Assembly (NCBI RefSeq): GCF_051020955.1
Contig: NC_135016.1
Coordinates: 31,073,131-31,137,130 of the forward strand
Reading direction: 5' to 3'
DNA length: 64,000 nt
Source of the DNA: Megalopta genalis
Taxonomy: Eukaryota; Arthropoda; Insecta; Hymenoptera; Halictidae
The number at the start of each line of letters is the position of its first letter. Within the stretch, counting starts at the first letter, position 1. This document shows positions 60,209 to 64,000 of the stretch, one piece after another. The notes under the pieces are model-generated. The model was not told the origin of the DNA. It did not search any database and saw nothing but the letters and a program-made list of their open reading frames with translations. The translations under genes were made by a program, and so were the position numbers.

Positions 60209-63200
60209 TCGGAGCAGCAGAGGAGGTGCTTTAGAGAGCGGAGTCCAATTTTTAATGAAAGCGTGGAAAGAACCATAAGTGCATATAGTGGCCGCATTTG
60301 TCCGCTCCTGAAGGGCTCTCCATGCAGAAGAGTCCTGCAGGCCTATCGTGGCCGGTGAGCCCCGATCCGGTTATACCCTCGCTGTATCAGCGAAAGGGGT
60401 GAGGGGGGCAACGAAAAGATTCCAATAATTGCTGGTTGAAAAATATCGACAGTAAACTCTCTCGACCCTTTAATTGCATACCGACGCACAAGGCATATTG
60501 GTTTTCCAGTTGTGTTTCGCTGCTTCATGCCCTTCTAGCTTCCTCTTTCGCTCGACTACGATCTTTCACCCTTTTCTTCTCGTACGTTCCACGATTCCTC
60601 GCGAAGTCGGTATGCTTTTCCCATCTTGTACACCGAATATGGGACGAGCTCGTGCTCGAACGAGGAGCAAATTTTCACGATGAACTGATCCTGGGAATTA
60701 ACGCTTTTAGCTTAAATGCTCATGCTGAAACAAACCATGCCGGTCATCTTGACCGGTTACACAGTTTTTATTGATCGTTGACATTGTAAAGACTTTTTAT
60801 AGGAAATGATCGAATGGATTCCTTAATTTAAGGATAAATTAGAATGAAAATTGTGCAAAATCTAAAGAAATCCAGTTTCGTAATTCGTACGGTGCAACAC
60901 GAGTTAGTCACTTTTAGTTGTCGGTAGATGTGAAAAAAGAATCCCGAATCCTAAGTAAAACTTGTAACAGTAGCTTCGATGTTTTACCCTTGCACTACGA
61001 TTTCCTTCATAGCTATGTCTTTGTCTCTTTATTGTATGTTTACGCTAATTGCAATTGCCAAATATCGACAACAGAAAAATTGAATTCCATTTCTATTTAG
61101 AATCTACACAATATTACATATCGTGTAGATTATGTCCGAAATCTACATAAAAACATAGATGACACGTCTGACACGTTGTTTAGTACAACGACTTCTGCCC
61201 TTTGGGGGCAAAGACCCGTTAAAATATTAATCGTATTTTTTTCAGGAAACGAAATCGTATGACATAATCTTAATTAGTGAGAAAATTATGTATCTACTTT
61301 CCAGGTAGCACAGGACGACCATGGAACGTAACCGTGACATAACATTGACATTCTAGGGACGTGCATTTCTTCTTAGATAAAAATAAATATCAAACGTAAC
61401 GGTAACGATGAGAGCGAAAAAGGGAATGGTAAAGAAACTGCATATATATGTGTCTGTAATAAATAATACTACATTATATAATAAAACAGTGTCTCCATCA
61501 CTATTTGAAAGATGATATTAGAAAATGAAAAATACATAAAAATAAAGAATGCTGTAGCACTGTAGAACTTATAAATTTATTAATCTTGTAAATGCCCTTC
61601 TGGAAAAGAAAAGTAAATGAAACTATTCCTGTATTCTATCTTTTATTACAAAAGATATTTTCTATTACAAATAATAGCACAACTGTCCATAAAAATAATT
61701 ACTCTTTATATCGTATTTCTGTACTACAAGTTTCAGAAATACTATTCCCACCATCCAAATATTCGCGCCGAATACACTCGTTGCCTCCAAAAATATTCAA
61801 CTCCCATAGTAAAAATGAAGTATATAAGATATTTGTTCCTTGCTACGTGCCTAAATCCGTGAACTACCGGTAACGTTGAACGCGACTCCGAAATGGGGAG
61901 GAGTATTTTAGCATAGAAACAAACCACATTTGCACACGAGTGCTGTTCAGTTTGTAGTAGCTCGTTACAAATATTTCACGAAGTGATCGTTGTCTATGAG
62001 CAGAGGACGTTGAAATCAGCGTTGCATCACAGACTTAGAATCCGTACAGACATTGCATTTTCTGTCTCAGTTTTGGAGGGCTCTAGAGCCCCCTTACCAT
62101 TTCGTGTCGCGCTCGGCGTTACCGATAGTTCACGAAAAATAAGCACGTTAGCAAGAAGCGAATATGTAAAATAATTAAAAATGGATTTTTGAACAAGTCA
62201 ACGAATAACCACATAATTGTTTAATATAAGCATATTAAATAAAAAACGTTGCAGCTTAGAGTTCATTTCTGACAGTGACAGGAACCTCCTGCTCCTTTTA
62301 CTCTATTATCCCTTCCATATATCATTTCATTTAAAATCTCGTTACTTTGTTTCCTCGCTGTATACAAATATAGTTTTACAATTTTTTTAACGTGACATAA
62401 AATAATATACTCTTTATCTTAAATTAAAATTAAAAAAAAATACATTTTGCCCTTTATACCCTTTATATATGTGGTATAAACTATAGACTGTATTGTAACA
62501 TTATCTTCTTGTGTGTATAACCATAACCAATTCTATTATTATCTATATCATCTTATTTCCTGCATTCTTTGTACTATATAGTTTCCTCCTAGTCTTATTC
62601 TCAGTCTTTCTGTTTCTTTCTTTTTAACCTGCTTTTGCCTAGCATCTTCATGAAACTACTCATCGGTTCCAATCTTCAGCGGGCGGGGTTACTTCCGCTA
62701 ATATAACCCGATTGGCTCTTCTTTCTTTCTCATAGTTATTTTATTTCCATTTTTCTGTTTATTTTTCCCCCTACCTTGATAGGGGTGCTATCGAACCACA
62801 GCATTTTCTACAGAGTCGGTAAATTAGATCTCGAGACAAGAAAAAGCATTGCATATAATATCTGTACGGATCCTAAATCTGTGGTTGCGTTTCTACGTCG
62901 GTATGACAGTCACGATGTGCCACCAAAGTCCATGAAATGATTTGTCTATCCTGTGCATTGTTTATGACGAGACAATGCCGGATGCATAGACACCGTAGTC
63001 TAAAGTCTACACTGGCATACTGTTCTGTGACAAAAGTTTTGTAAATATTGATCGAGTTCTTTAAAATCTTATATAAAAGATTTTACAGTAATTGCATTCG
63101 TAACTTCATTTAAAAGAAAATGGTAAATAATAATTTTAAGCACAAAAAATTAAACCTTTCTTATATAGGGATATTTCTGACTTCAAATACGTACACACAT

Positions 63201-64000
63201 AATTGTGTGAATGAAAATTGTTATTAGTAGTGAAAATTGTTATTAAAATATAAAATAATTACAGCAATAAATGCTTCCATCTTCCATTTATATATTATGT
63301 TTCATACGTATTAATATTTTTATTAGAAATTAAATTAAGCGGTACTCAATCTCTACAATTCTACAACTTTTATCTAGTAACAGTCCCCATATTATCATTA
63401 ACTTCAAAGAGGAATAAAATTGGTGCGTTGTTTTAATCTACCTTTCGTAATATAAACATGTTAACGTCATTTCACGGAATGAAATTCCACGTTTTTTACA
63501 TCAATTATATTCATAAGACTCGTGAAATGCGTACAACTTTCGATATCAAAGTAAACAGTATGTTTTGTTTTCGATAGATGTCTTTCAATAAATAGGATAT
63601 GTTATTGTTAATTTGTGCATACTACAATTGTTACAATTTGTATAGAATTATGTAGTATTAATTCAAGACATTGAATGAATGAACTAAGTGTTGTAATTTA
63701 TGTCACAAATAAAAAATTAGTAAAAACAATAATACTGGTGGATGTATTTGTTTATTATTTTTACACAAAAATATGAACTATACAATCGTTTGATAAATAA
63801 AATTAGAATAAATAATTTCTGCTGCAGCTAAAATTTCAATGGAATTATTAACAATGCCTGTCTATACAATGATCTAGCCTCCAATTACTTTAAGTGTCCT
63901 CAATCATTATCAGTAGATATATGTGGTGTAATCAGTTCCATCAGATCTGTTCATTTACATTGGATCTTGTTCGTAGCACAGCCTGCATACATGTACAACA
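60209..64000. other. noncoding, AT-rich
   Basis: No gene recognised. Open frames at 60436-60774 and 61592-61873 lack domains. AATAAA-type hexamers are frequent but not meaningful in this composition. Window ends in AT-rich DNA. Confidence 0.45.

Overview
This window looks like an insect nuclear genome segment, most likely hymenopteran (bee or ant). It has an AT-rich background, islands of CpG-rich sequence, many dinucleotide runs, mariner and hAT/piggyBac-type DNA transposon remnants, and several families of short inverted-repeat elements. The order-level guess is inference from composition and repeat style; no host gene pins it down. Nothing bacterial (operons, ribosome binding sites, dense long ORFs) is present.

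I could not support a single intact host protein-coding gene, tRNA, rRNA or known microRNA. The only recognisable protein sequences are two C-terminal mariner transposase fragments (minus strand, 50529-50873 and 54735-55079). Other long open frames lie in CpG-rich, polypyrimidine or tandem-repeat sequence and carry no family signature. The window is best read as intergenic or long-intron DNA. CpG-rich islands at about 821-1400, 16060-17330, 28780-29480, 31550-32200, 34120-35790 and 45590-46460 are the only places I would look for promoters, 5' exons or conserved regulatory DNA.

Layout. 1-7300: a 44-bp tandem repeat, a piggyBac-like MITE with TTAA ends (225-644), two copies of a TA-flanked inverted-repeat family (1721-2089, 6069-6496), a possible solo LTR (6693-6959) and a hAT-type MITE with an 8-bp duplication (6998-7305). 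7300-30000: mostly unique noncoding DNA with a decayed Tc1-like element (9523-10492), CpG islands and microsatellites. 30000-36400: tandem repeats, a second piggyBac-like fragment with 20-bp palindromes, a 335-bp MITE, the large CpG/polypyrimidine island and a 235-bp MITE with near-perfect 35-bp TIRs. 40000-48000: two loci of a 39-bp minisatellite, a 1.5-kb nested foldback element, an AT microsatellite, and a MITE whose internal 59-bp unit has been amplified. 50400-55230: two related non-autonomous mariner derivatives and another inverted-repeat element. 58809-59325: a near-perfect palindrome of about 135-bp arms around a 43-bp AT tandem array. 59400-64000: AT-rich noncoding DNA.

The most unusual items are the nested foldback at 43623-45132 (with seven exact FTZ-F1-type TCAAGGTCA sites), the palindrome at 58809-59325, the 59-bp array expanding inside a MITE at 47318-47640, the 39-bp minisatellite bounded by a 51-bp direct duplication, and piggyBac-like ends carrying 20-bp palindromes. 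All calls were made by eye; no database search or alignment was run.
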